From Prolixibacteraceae bacterium (GTDB lineage Bacteria; Bacteroidota; Bacteroidia; Bacteroidales; Prolixibacteraceae): a stretch of DNA of 64,000 nucleotides. Shown here piece by piece: positions 7,650-15,741 of this stretch. Numbering within the stretch: position 1 is the stretch's first letter; each line of letters starts with the position of its first letter. The notes under the pieces were generated by a model. It was not told the origin of the DNA, did not search any database, and was given only the letters and a program-made list of their open reading frames with translations. The stretch spans positions 34,654 to 98,653 of the forward strand of contig CANJNY010000005.1 of the NCBI GenBank assembly GCA_947475715.1, given 5' to 3'. The position numbers and the translations under genes are program-made.

Positions 7650-9455
7650 TTATTCTGACCTTTTCGAGGAGCGTTTTCTGTCGCCTTCGTTTAAAAGAAT
7701 CTTACGGATTCTGATCGACTTTGGGGTTACTTCCACATATTCGTCTTTCTGAATATATTCCAGAGCCTCTTCAAGACTAAACTTTATTGGTGGTGCAAGT
7801 CTAACCTTGTCATCAGAACCTGATGCACGCATATTGGTGAGCTTTTTGGATTTTGTCAGGTTCATTGTAAGGTCACCTTCACGGCTACTCTCTCCAACAA
7901 CCTGTCCTTCGTAAATCTCGTCCTGAGGATCAATAAAGTATTTTCCTCTATCCTGAAGTTTATTTAAGGCATAAGCAAAAGCGGTACCCGTTTCCATTGC
8001 GATTAATGATCCGTTTAAACGGTTTTCGATAGGACCTTTATACTTGTCATATTTTATAAACCGGTGAGCCATAACTGCTTCACCCTGTGTAGAGGTCATC
8101 ATGGTTGTACGTAACCCAATAATTCCCCGGGATGGGATATTAAATTCAAGGTTTATACGGTCACCCTTTTTCTCCATATTAAGCATCTCACCTTTACGGC
8201 GGGTTACAAGATCAATCGCAGTTCCACTGAGTTCTTCGGGAAGGTCGATGTGCAGCATCTCGATTGGCTCATATCTTTCACCATCGATTTCTTTGAACAA
8301 TACCTGAGGCTGACCAACCTGCATTTCATAACCTTCACGACGCATTGTTTCGATCAATACTGAAAGATGGAGCACTCCACGGCCATGTACATTCCATGCA
8401 TCGGCAGAATCAGTCGTCTCAACATGCAATGCCAGGTTCTTTTCCAACTCACGCATAAGCCTGTCGTGAATATGGCGACTGGTTACGAATTTTCCTTCTT
8501 TACCGTAGAAAGGCGAGTTGTTAATCGTAAACAACATGCTCATTGTTGGTTCATCGATCGAGATTGGCTCAAGTGGTTCGGGATTTTCGAAATCACAAAT
8601 CGAATCGCCAATTTCAAATCCTTCAATTCCAACAAGGGCACAAATATCACCATTGCTGGCACTTAATACTTTTTCGCGGCCTAAACCGGTGAAGACATGT
8701 AACTCTTTTATTCTGGTTTTAGTTATTGTTCCGTCCCGTTTTACGAGAGTTACAAACTGACCTTCTTTAAGTTCTCCCCTGTGGATGCGGCCAATTGCAA
8801 TACGGCCTACATATTGGGAATAGTCCAAAGAGGTAACCAGCATCTGAGGCGTTCCGGGGTTTTCGGTAGGGGCAGGAATATGCTCGATAATGGCATCAAA
8901 TAATTCAGTTATATTTTCTGTCCGGATCTTATAGTCGTAGCTCATCCAGTTTTGTTTGGCTGAACCATATATAGTAGGAAAATCGAGCTGCTCTTCAGTG
9001 GCGTCCAGACTATACATCAATTCAAAAACCTGTTCATGAACAATATCCGGCCGGCAATTTGGCTTGTCTACCTTGTTGATCACCACAATAGGTTTTAATC
9101 CCAACGCGATTGCCTTCTGAAGTACAAACCTGGTCTGTGGCATCGTTCCTTCAAAAGCATCAACAAGAAGAAGTACACCGTCAGCCATATTTAATACCCG
9201 TTCTACCTCACCGCCAAAATCGGCATGGCCGGGAGTGTCGATGATGTTAATCTTTGTCCCATTATAAACCACCGAAACGTTTTTGGCAAGAATGGTAATT
9301 CCTCTTTCCCGCTCCTGATCATTGTTGTCGAGGATTAGTTCACCGGGATTCTGGTTGCCGCGAAAGATGTTCGAATCCATGATCATCTTGTCAACCAACG
9401 TCGTTTTTCCATGATCGACGTGAGCTATAATAGCTATGTTTCTAATATTTTGCAT
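7650..9455 (-). CDS. typA: translational GTPase TypA/BipA
   Basis: 601 residues, the family length. It is a ribosome-associated GTPase of the EF-G/LepA superfamily involved in 50S assembly and stress adaptation. GTPase motifs are present: G1 AHVDHGKTT near residue 10, G2 around ERERGITI, G3 DTPGHADF and G4 NKVDKP. Domain II, the EF-G III/V-like domains and the TypA-specific C-terminal domain follow, the latter with [21 protein letters not shown]. The highly basic tail ends [18 protein letters not shown]. It is transcribed alone between a good promoter and a strong terminator. Confidence 0.97.
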   Translation of the reverse strand: MQNIRNIAIIAHVDHGKTTLVDKMIMDSNIFRGNQNPGELILDNNDQERERGITILAKNVSVVYNGTKINIIDTPGHADFGGEVERVLNMADGVLLLVDAFEGTMPQTRFVLQKAIALGLKPIVVINKVDKPNCRPDIVHEQVFELMYSLDATEEQLDFPTIYGSAKQNWMSYDYKIRTENITELFDAIIEHIPAPTENPGTPQMLVTSLDYSQYVGRIAIGRIHRGELKEGQFVTLVKRDGTITKTRIKELHVFTGLGREKVLSASNGDICALVGIEGFEIGDSICDFENPEPLEPISIDEPTMSMLFTINNSPFYGKEGKFVTSRHIHDRLMRELEKNLALHVETTDSADAWNVHGRGVLHLSVLIETMRREGYEMQVGQPQVLFKEIDGERYEPIEMLHIDLPEELSGTAIDLVTRRKGEMLNMEKKGDRINLEFNIPSRGIIGLRTTMMTSTQGEAVMAHRFIKYDKYKGPIENRLNGSLIAMETGTAFAYALNKLQDRGKYFIDPQDEIYEGQVVGESSREGDLTMNLTKSKKLTNMRASGSDDKVRLAPPIKFSLEEALEYIQKDEYVEVTPKSIRIRKILLNEGDRKRSSKRSE

Positions 9456-9472
9456 TTATTTATTTTGAGCCG

Positions 9473-9480
9473 CAAAGGTA
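9473..9480 (-). promoter_or_regulatory. typA promoter, -7 box
   Basis: On the minus strand TACCTTTG matches TAnnTTTG exactly and is followed by CGGCTC, a context common at Bacteroidota start sites. It lies 17 bp upstream of the typA ATG, giving a very short leader. A TTT-rich -33 position is present but not a clean TTG. Confidence 0.6.
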
Positions 9481-9678
9481 GTCATTTATTTGATGGTTAA
9501 AACCTCTCCGTTCAGATCGTTTTATTCAATTACCTGCACCGGGTGGTAAAATGAGATTTCCTTCTGTTTTTAGGGTGTAATGTTTTGAATTCTATTATTA
9601 TATAATTAACAATCAGTTGGATAAATAGCTGGATCATTTCATTTCGAATTACAATGGATTGTGCTGGTTGTCATGGGT

Positions 9679-9701
9679 TTATCTGGAATTATTCCAGATA
9701 A
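9679..9701. repeat. perfect 23-bp dyad
   Basis: Arms TTATCTGGAAT and ATTCCAGATAA are exact reverse complements around one central T. With no loop it is a poor RNA hairpin and more like a protein-binding operator. It lies 131 bp before the candidate EamA -7 box and about 200 bp from the typA promoter. Confidence 0.5.
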
Positions 9702-9831
9702 GGGGTCTTTCCGGTTTCATTAATCCGCATGAAATCTTTAGTTAAACTTAGATTGGTTTGCTATTTTGTGTTCAATATTATTTTAACATTAATAATATAA
9801 TATTTCAACCTTATTAACTCAGATCAAACAC

Positions 9832-9839
9832 TAACTTTG
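9832..9839 (+). promoter_or_regulatory. candidate promoter of the EamA gene
   Basis: TAACTTTG matches the -7 consensus TAnnTTTG exactly, 128 bp before the preferred start codon. No clear TTG is found 19-21 bp upstream, so support rests on the -7 box alone. Confidence 0.45.
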
Positions 9840-9966
9840 CATGTTTTAACTATTTAATTGATATTGTCCGGTCACCTCCTCTGCTTTTTTATGAATAGAT
9901 TCTCATTCATAGCGCAAGGTTTAAATGACCTTGTGGCATCTGACTTTACCTCTAAACATAAGAATT

Positions 9967-10860
9967 ATGTCACGCAGCAGTGGGTTTAATTACCTTATTT
10001 TATTTCTTGGAATTCTTTGTATTTCGTGGTCAGCCATCTTTGTTAAGCTTGCCGATATCTCAGGATTAAGTTCCGCCTTTTATCGCATGTTCATCGGATT
10101 TATCGGAGTTGTTCCTATCTGGTTATTTCGGAAACATTCCTCAACTGATTTTAAATCTATTGCACTTGCAGTTTTGTGCGGGGTTATATTTGCGTTTGAT
10201 ATTGCGGTCTGGAATCTGTCAATTATGCTCACCAAGGCGGCCATATCAACTTTAATTGCAAATCTGGCCCCTGTGTGGGTAGGGATTGGTGCGATAGTGT
10301 TTCTGAAAGAAAAGCCTGGCCGTATTTTCTGGATTGGGACAACTGTGGCTTTATTTGGCGTAACCATTATTGTGGGAATTAACCAGATTTATCATTCAGA
10401 ATTGAGTATAGGTCATTTTTTTGCAATCCTTGCAAGTCTGTTTTATGCTATATATCTTCTGATTATGAGGAAAGGGAGGCAGCGTCTGGATAATGTGACT
10501 TTTACCATGATTTCTATGTTGTCGAGTGCAATTGTTCTTTTTCTTTTGGCATTATTTACCGGCAAACCACTGACTGGTTTCTCAGTTTCAACCTGGGAGG
10601 CATTAGTGGGACTTGGTTTGGTTTCGCAGTTAAGTGGCTGGCTGGCTATTAATTATGCAATAGCCTATATGCCTTCCACCATTGCCTCGGTAAGTTTGTT
10701 GAGCCAGTCGGTATTTACTGCATTGATTGCAATTCCGGTACTGGGTGAAAAGTTAACCATCGAGGAGGTTGTAGGTGCGATGATTGTGTTGGCCGGAATA
10801 TTTCTTGTAAACAAAAAGATGTTTAAGAAAAAGGTGGCTGTTCAGCAGGAATACGACTGA
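9967..10860 (+). CDS. EamA/DMT-family permease
   Basis: About 297 residues from the ATG at 9967 (MSRSSGFNYLI); an in-frame ATG at 9925 would add 14 polar residues that do not look like the family's start. Ten hydrophobic helices are visible, arranged as two EamA repeats of ~140 residues, each ending with a helix typical of the drug/metabolite transporter superfamily (second repeat: IASVSLLSQSVFTALIAIPVLGE). Members export amino acids, nucleosides or other small metabolites across the inner membrane. No neighbour indicates the substrate. The C-terminus is short and basic (KKMFKKK). Confidence 0.88.
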   Translation: MSRSSGFNYLILFLGILCISWSAIFVKLADISGLSSAFYRMFIGFIGVVPIWLFRKHSSTDFKSIALAVLCGVIFAFDIAVWNLSIMLTKAAISTLIANLAPVWVGIGAIVFLKEKPGRIFWIGTTVALFGVTIIVGINQIYHSELSIGHFFAILASLFYAIYLLIMRKGRQRLDNVTFTMISMLSSAIVLFLLALFTGKPLTGFSVSTWEALVGLGLVSQLSGWLAINYAIAYMPSTIASVSLLSQSVFTALIAIPVLGEKLTIEEVVGAMIVLAGIFLVNKKMFKKKVAVQQEYD

Positions 10861-10921
10861 GTGATCAATTGAAAAAAGGGGAAAAGAAGTGCTGGAAAAG
10901 GTCAAAAGGATTTAATCCATA

Positions 10922-12064
10922 TTAATATAAGTATCTTCCAATAACCATTTTTAATATTTCAGAGGTACCTTCGCCAATTGAGAGTAATCGTTGATCGCGG
11001 TAAAACCGTTCGATATGATTTTCGCGAAGAAATCCAAATCCGCCATGAATCTGAAGGGATTCCCCTGCAATTTCGCGGGCAATGTCGGAGCAATAAAGTT
11101 TTGACATTGCAGCTTCCTTTCCAAAGGATAATCCCGCCTCTTTTAAGCGGCAGGTATGATAAAGGGTATTTCTTGCCAATTCAATTTTCATTGCCATCTC
11201 AGCAAGTTTAAAAGAGGTGATTTGGAATTCTGCCAGCGGTTTTCCAAACTGTCTTCGCTTTTGAGCATAATTCAGAGCCATTTCGTATGCTCCCTGGGCA
11301 AGACCAAGCCCCATTGCAGCAATAGATAACCTTCCGCCATCGAGAGTGGAAAGCATTATTTTCATCCCTTCGCCTCGTTTTCCCAGAATATTGGATTCCG
11401 GGACGCGGCAATTTTCGAAATTTAGTTTTCCATTATCAACGGCGCGCCACATTAATTTTCCCTTTATGGGTGTTGTAGAATATCCTTCGGTGGTTCGGTC
11501 AAGTAAAATGGCTGACAACTCCTTTTTCCCATCTGTTAAACCGGTAATAGCTTGTACTGTAATTCCTGTAGCGATTGAGGAACAACTATTGGTAATAAAC
11601 ATTTTAGATCCATTAATAATCCAATGGTTATCTTCCAGAGTGGCTTCTGTTTCTACCCCTTTAGCATCCGATCCGGCATTATTTTCGGTTAACCCAAATG
11701 CCCATAATTTTTCGCCGGTACAGAGTCCTGGAAGGTATTTAGCCTTTTGCTCCTCAGTTCCATACGTATAAATGGGGGTAATTCCCAGTGAATTATGTGC
11801 TGCAATTGTGGCCGCAGGGGAACTGTCAACACGGGCAAGTTCTTCAATAGCAATTATATATGAAAGGTAATCTAATCCTTGTCCTCCATATTTTGAAGGC
11901 AGGGTAATTCCAAATAATCCCGCTTCCCCCATTTTAAGTGCCAGATCGACAGGGAATTCTTCTTTTTCATCCTGGGTAATTGCAAATGGTTTTACCACAT
12001 TTTCAGAAAATTCTCTCACTTTCTCGCGGTAGTCAATATATCGTTTGTCTAATAGTTTATTCAT
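10922..12064 (-). CDS. acyl-CoA dehydrogenase
   Basis: 380 residues, standard for short-chain acyl-CoA dehydrogenases. These FAD enzymes introduce the 2,3-double bond in acyl-CoA during fatty or branched-chain acid oxidation. Visible motifs include ALTENNAGSDA-like FAD/substrate contacts (AFGLTENNAGSD), the QFGKPLAEFQ signature near residue 270, LQIHGGFGFLRENHIERFYRD, and a catalytic Glu in SIGEGTSEI close to the C-terminus. It stands alone between a plus-strand permease and the carotenoid cluster. No ETF genes are nearby. Chain-length preference cannot be read with confidence. Confidence 0.92.
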   Translation of the reverse strand: MNKLLDKRYIDYREKVREFSENVVKPFAITQDEKEEFPVDLALKMGEAGLFGITLPSKYGGQGLDYLSYIIAIEELARVDSSPAATIAAHNSLGITPIYTYGTEEQKAKYLPGLCTGEKLWAFGLTENNAGSDAKGVETEATLEDNHWIINGSKMFITNSCSSIATGITVQAITGLTDGKKELSAILLDRTTEGYSTTPIKGKLMWRAVDNGKLNFENCRVPESNILGKRGEGMKIMLSTLDGGRLSIAAMGLGLAQGAYEMALNYAQKRRQFGKPLAEFQITSFKLAEMAMKIELARNTLYHTCRLKEAGLSFGKEAAMSKLYCSDIAREIAGESLQIHGGFGFLRENHIERFYRDQRLLSIGEGTSEILKMVIGRYLY

Positions 12065-12247
12065 TTTTATTCCTCCTGATAATTTTGGATTCCTGTTTAA
12101 AGCACACTGTATACAACCAATAAGGTCGATTTTTATTCTTGAATTATTATCTGATAATTTAAATATCAGTAGTATGTAAATCTTTTTACTGTTTTTTGTA
12201 ATCTTCTGTTCTGAAATTTAGCTTAAATTTATATTCGTTCATCGCCT

Positions 12248-13687
12248 TTATGCAGAGGGGAAAAATTCCCCGTGAAATCCATAAACAACAGGCTCGGGAA
12301 GTTCTGCCCGGGCAATTTCGAGCATCGTGATGGCATCAAGAATCAGCAAAAACGAATTGGATGATTCAGTATCCACCACAATTGATAACAAAATTCCTTC
12401 CTGATCACTTTTGCTTTTTGGTGAAGGGTAAAAAACCGGTTCACCAGGGTAGCAACCCTCCTGGAACCAATAGGTATTCTCACCGGTCTTCGTATTTATC
12501 TTAACCAGACTATTGTAAAATCCCTGCCGCTGTTGCGGATGAAGACTTACACCATAGGTAAATTGATAATTACTTTCTGTATTGTACCGGTTGTAGTCGA
12601 TACGAGGCAGTTCAATACAGGCATTTGAGAGAATCTCTGACTTTGCTTTTTTTGTGGTAAGGTTTAACCGAAATCGACGAATGGTTCCAATAGACAATTC
12701 GCTATCCGGTTTTTCCAGCTCTCTCAGGTAGTAATTTTGAATAATAGATGCATCATCATAGGCATTGATATCCATTACGATCTCATTTCCCTCCTCCCAG
12801 GCATTTACATGGTGGAAACAAAAAAACGGATCGGTCTGATAGTAAGCTTTTACTTTTCCGTTATTTTTATTGATCACCCATAGTGATGCTCCATCCTGCG
12901 GTCGCCACTTATGGTTTTCAATATAGGGTCTTTTCCAGAACAGTAACTCGATTGGTACTACAACCAGTGGGCCGGCGGTAATGATGAAATAATTTTTTGT
13001 CATACCAAATCCATGGATATATGCCGGTTTTTTAACCGGTATGGATGCCAGTGGTTTACTCCCTGGATTTGCGACGTCATAGATCTGATAGTAGCTGATC
13101 ATCCCAAATTTAACAACAAGGTTAAAGGCATGTTGTTTGTCAAAATGGGGATGGGCAGTTGTTTTATAGGAAAAGGCACCTGGGACAGGTTCGCTGACAC
13201 CGATTTTTTGTAATGTTTTTGAGTCAAACTCCAGCTGCATGGGAGTTTCCCCCAGAGCCATCCACTTTTCCCCGATTTTAGTGACGCTAATCTTCGGGTT
13301 ATCCGTCATATTTGGCAGAGAGGGAAAAACATAAGATTGCACTTTTTTAAAGATCGACTTACACGGATCGGTAGCGAATTCTGAAAATTTTAAATCCCCG
13401 GTACCGATGGCAGCCTGATAGGAGTCACATTCCAAAAAATTACAGCTGTAATCGACTTTGCCATCTCTGATTTCAAATTTATGGAGAGCCCCCATGGCAT
13501 CAAACCAGTGATTGAGTCTTCGGTTTTTTAAATTGAGCATTCCAGGGCCGTTTCGGATAAATGTTCCGTTAAGCCAATCGGGGATCTTCCCTAAAACGGG
13601 AACATCATTTAACGAATAAATCTTTTGATTACGGTTAAGCCCTAATTCAAAAAAAGAGTTTGATCGATTTGAATTTGCGGATTCCAT
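12248..13687 (-). CDS. carotenoid cleavage oxygenase family protein
   Basis: 479 residues, normal for this beta-propeller non-haem iron family (apocarotenoid oxygenase/RPE65). The four iron-binding histidines can be placed in TTAHPHFD, YIHGFGMTK, CFHHVNAWEEG and the C-terminal VYGFHGEFFP. N-terminal family motif NGTFIRNGPGM is intact. The enzyme would cleave a conjugated polyene double bond with O2, giving aldehydes such as retinal. It starts 12 bp after the desaturase gene and is almost certainly co-transcribed with it and the DUF2141 gene. Whether the substrate is a C40 carotenoid or an apocarotenoid is not visible. Confidence 0.92.
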   Translation of the reverse strand: MESANSNRSNSFFELGLNRNQKIYSLNDVPVLGKIPDWLNGTFIRNGPGMLNLKNRRLNHWFDAMGALHKFEIRDGKVDYSCNFLECDSYQAAIGTGDLKFSEFATDPCKSIFKKVQSYVFPSLPNMTDNPKISVTKIGEKWMALGETPMQLEFDSKTLQKIGVSEPVPGAFSYKTTAHPHFDKQHAFNLVVKFGMISYYQIYDVANPGSKPLASIPVKKPAYIHGFGMTKNYFIITAGPLVVVPIELLFWKRPYIENHKWRPQDGASLWVINKNNGKVKAYYQTDPFFCFHHVNAWEEGNEIVMDINAYDDASIIQNYYLRELEKPDSELSIGTIRRFRLNLTTKKAKSEILSNACIELPRIDYNRYNTESNYQFTYGVSLHPQQRQGFYNSLVKINTKTGENTYWFQEGCYPGEPVFYPSPKSKSDQEGILLSIVVDTESSNSFLLILDAITMLEIARAELPEPVVYGFHGEFFPSA

Positions 13688-13699
13688 ATCGTTTTGATT

Positions 13700-15190
13700 T
13701 TAAATTTGATTTATTTCTGAAATGTCAGCGGCTGCAATTTTACCCGATGCCATCACCGCGGGGACACCTGCTCCCGGATGGACACCTGCGCCAACAAAGT
13801 ATAAATCCTTAAACCATTTCGATTTCACCTGGGGGCGGAAATATCCTGACTGAGCCATACTTGGTTTAATCGAAAAGGCAGCTCCTTTGAAACTATTGAG
13901 TGTAGAAGCAAAGTGAAGAGGACTGACAGTATGTTGAACAATAATATTTTCTTTCAGATCAGGTAAGTAATTCTCCTCCAAAAAGTTGAGTATTTTATCG
14001 GTATAATCGTCAATAATCTCAGCCCATTTTATTTTTCCATCCAAATTGGGGACTAACGAAAGGACATAAAAAGATTCGCAACCCTCTGGAGCGATCGATG
14101 GGTCAGTGGCGGAAGGCATGTGTAAATAAAGCCCAAGCTCACGCGGCATTTTTTTTCTCGAAAAGACATCCTTCATGAATTTCTTATAATCATTTCCTAA
14201 AATAAGGTTGTGATGAGAAAGTCGTGAGTCGGTATATTTTTTCTTCGTGCCAAAATAGATCACCACCAACGAATTACTATATTGTATATTATTTAGCCAT
14301 AAATTTAATGCTCGTGGGAGATTTTCATGCGGAATGAGGTGTTTATAACAAAAAGCAATATCTCCATTGCAGACTACACTGTCGGTTTTTACGACCGATC
14401 CATTGGCCAGACACAGACCGGAAATCCTGTTTTTTTCAATCAAAAGGCGCGATACTTCGGTATTAAGTTTAATCGTGCCACCGCTATCTTCGAATACCCG
14501 GCAAAGGGCATTCACTATTGCACCGGTCCCGCCCAAACAATAATGTACGCCCCATTCTTTCTCAAATCCGATAATTAAGCCATAAATAGAAGGGGTGTCA
14601 AAGGGATTTCCTCCAATAAGCAAGGGGTGGAATGAGAGAATTTTTCGGATAAAATCATTTTTAACATGCATTGAAGCAAAGCTATACATGCTTCGCCAGG
14701 TTCCGGTTTTAAATACATAAGGAAATATGCGCAGGAAACTGAAGAGTGTAGAGAAGCTTTTTTCTGTGAAAGGATGAAACCATTCAAAGATCGCATTCAT
14801 CTTATTCAGAAATATCCGGTATCCTTGAATATCCGATGGACTAAAACGTGCAATCTCTTGCTCCGTTTTATCCTGATCTCTCCAGTAGTTAAAGTGATCT
14901 CCATTGCCGTTAAAAATCCGGTAAAAAGGATCGAGCGGGACAAATGTTAGATAATCTTCCCTTTTCTTTCCTGCAAGCTCAAAAAGTTCATCATACTGAT
15001 GGGGAGCAGTTATAACTGTTGGTCCACCATCGAATTTAAATCCGTTCAATTCATATTGATAGGCTCTGCCTCCCGGTTTGTCAAGTTTTTCATAAATTGT
15101 TACATTATGTCCCTGAGAAACCAGTCTGATCGCTGCAGAAAGAGCTCCAAATCCACTACCTATTACCGCTATGTTTTGCTTTTTTAACAT
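13700..15190 (-). CDS. CrtI-type phytoene desaturase family oxidoreductase
   Basis: 496 residues. The N-terminal FAD-binding motif reads VIGSGFGALSAAIRL, followed by the family segment KPGGRAYQYELNGFKFDGGPTVIT. The C-terminal flavin signature reads DLYFVGAGVHPGAGVPAVMASG. These identify a CrtI/CrtN-like carotenoid desaturase or a related carotenoid-modifying enzyme (CrtD, saturases), acting on membrane-dissolved polyenes. It lies between DUF2141 (13 bp) and the carotenoid oxygenase (12 bp) in one operon. No phytoene synthase (crtB) or cyclase is in the window, so the precise step is open; several residues of the substrate tunnel would need comparison. Confidence 0.88.
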   Translation of the reverse strand: MLKKQNIAVIGSGFGALSAAIRLVSQGHNVTIYEKLDKPGGRAYQYELNGFKFDGGPTVITAPHQYDELFELAGKKREDYLTFVPLDPFYRIFNGNGDHFNYWRDQDKTEQEIARFSPSDIQGYRIFLNKMNAIFEWFHPFTEKSFSTLFSFLRIFPYVFKTGTWRSMYSFASMHVKNDFIRKILSFHPLLIGGNPFDTPSIYGLIIGFEKEWGVHYCLGGTGAIVNALCRVFEDSGGTIKLNTEVSRLLIEKNRISGLCLANGSVVKTDSVVCNGDIAFCYKHLIPHENLPRALNLWLNNIQYSNSLVVIYFGTKKKYTDSRLSHHNLILGNDYKKFMKDVFSRKKMPRELGLYLHMPSATDPSIAPEGCESFYVLSLVPNLDGKIKWAEIIDDYTDKILNFLEENYLPDLKENIIVQHTVSPLHFASTLNSFKGAAFSIKPSMAQSGYFRPQVKSKWFKDLYFVGAGVHPGAGVPAVMASGKIAAADISEINQI

Positions 15191-15203
15191 TAATGCAAAT
15201 CAA

Positions 15204-15638
15204 TTAATAGTTTATCGATATGATTAAAGAGGTTAAGCTGTCATGCATAAAAACAGCCTGTTTAAATTCAGGAGCACTAAATTTATTCCTGATATTATTT
15301 GATACTCCGTACCCCTCTTTGGGGATATGTAATAGATTTGTATTCAGTATAGCGTCTCCGTTAACATCATGAAAAAGGGCAATTGCATATTTTCCCGGAG
15401 GAACTTCAGGCAGATGCACTAAAACATCTCCCTGGTGAGCCGGACTCTTTGCCAATTTAATGGCCTTTGTGGCATTGAGCGGAAATCCTTCGGGAGCATC
15501 AAACAGTGCAACCAGGATCTCGCCCTTTTGATTATTTACTCCCGTGACTTTAATGTCAATATCATGGCCTTTAAGGTTGTTTGAATTTAATTGATTTAAC
15601 AATAAGGTGAAAATTAGATAAATCATCATATCTTCCAA
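15204..15638 (-). CDS. DUF2141-family secreted protein
   Basis: Up to 144 residues; translation may begin at the paired Met at residues 4-5, where a short hydrophobic signal (MMIYLIFTLLLNQ) starts. The mature part shows the DUF2141 pattern: KGEILVALFDAPEGFP, LPEVPPGKYAIALFHDVNGD and a C-terminal GYGVSNN. The family has a small beta-sandwich fold, is of unknown function and in Bacteroidota and Proteobacteria is repeatedly found beside carotenoid biosynthesis genes. Here it is the first gene of the cluster with the desaturase and oxygenase, supporting that association. Confidence 0.8.
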   Translation of the reverse strand: MEDMMIYLIFTLLLNQLNSNNLKGHDIDIKVTGVNNQKGEILVALFDAPEGFPLNATKAIKLAKSPAHQGDVLVHLPEVPPGKYAIALFHDVNGDAILNTNLLHIPKEGYGVSNNIRNKFSAPEFKQAVFMHDSLTSLIISINY

Positions 15639-15741
15639 TTTTAATTTCGTAAATTACATAAACAATCATGGATTGTTTTTTGTTTCATGTTTTTGAATGA
15701 ATGTTTTACAATAAGGTCAAATAAGTCAAAAAATTATTATT

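Larger units (their letters stand above)
9456..9966. other. intergenic region between typA and the EamA gene
   Basis: About 510 bp without a supported gene. It contains the typA promoter at 9473-9480, a perfect 23-bp dyad at 9679-9701 and a candidate EamA promoter at 9832-9839. The rest is AT-rich and shows no ORF or RNA fold that I could recognise. Confidence 0.5.

Noticed and set aside
9925..9966. Upstream ATG of the EamA gene at 9925
   Set aside because: The extra 14 residues are not typical for the family, which normally begins close to the first helix; the ATG at 9967 fits better.
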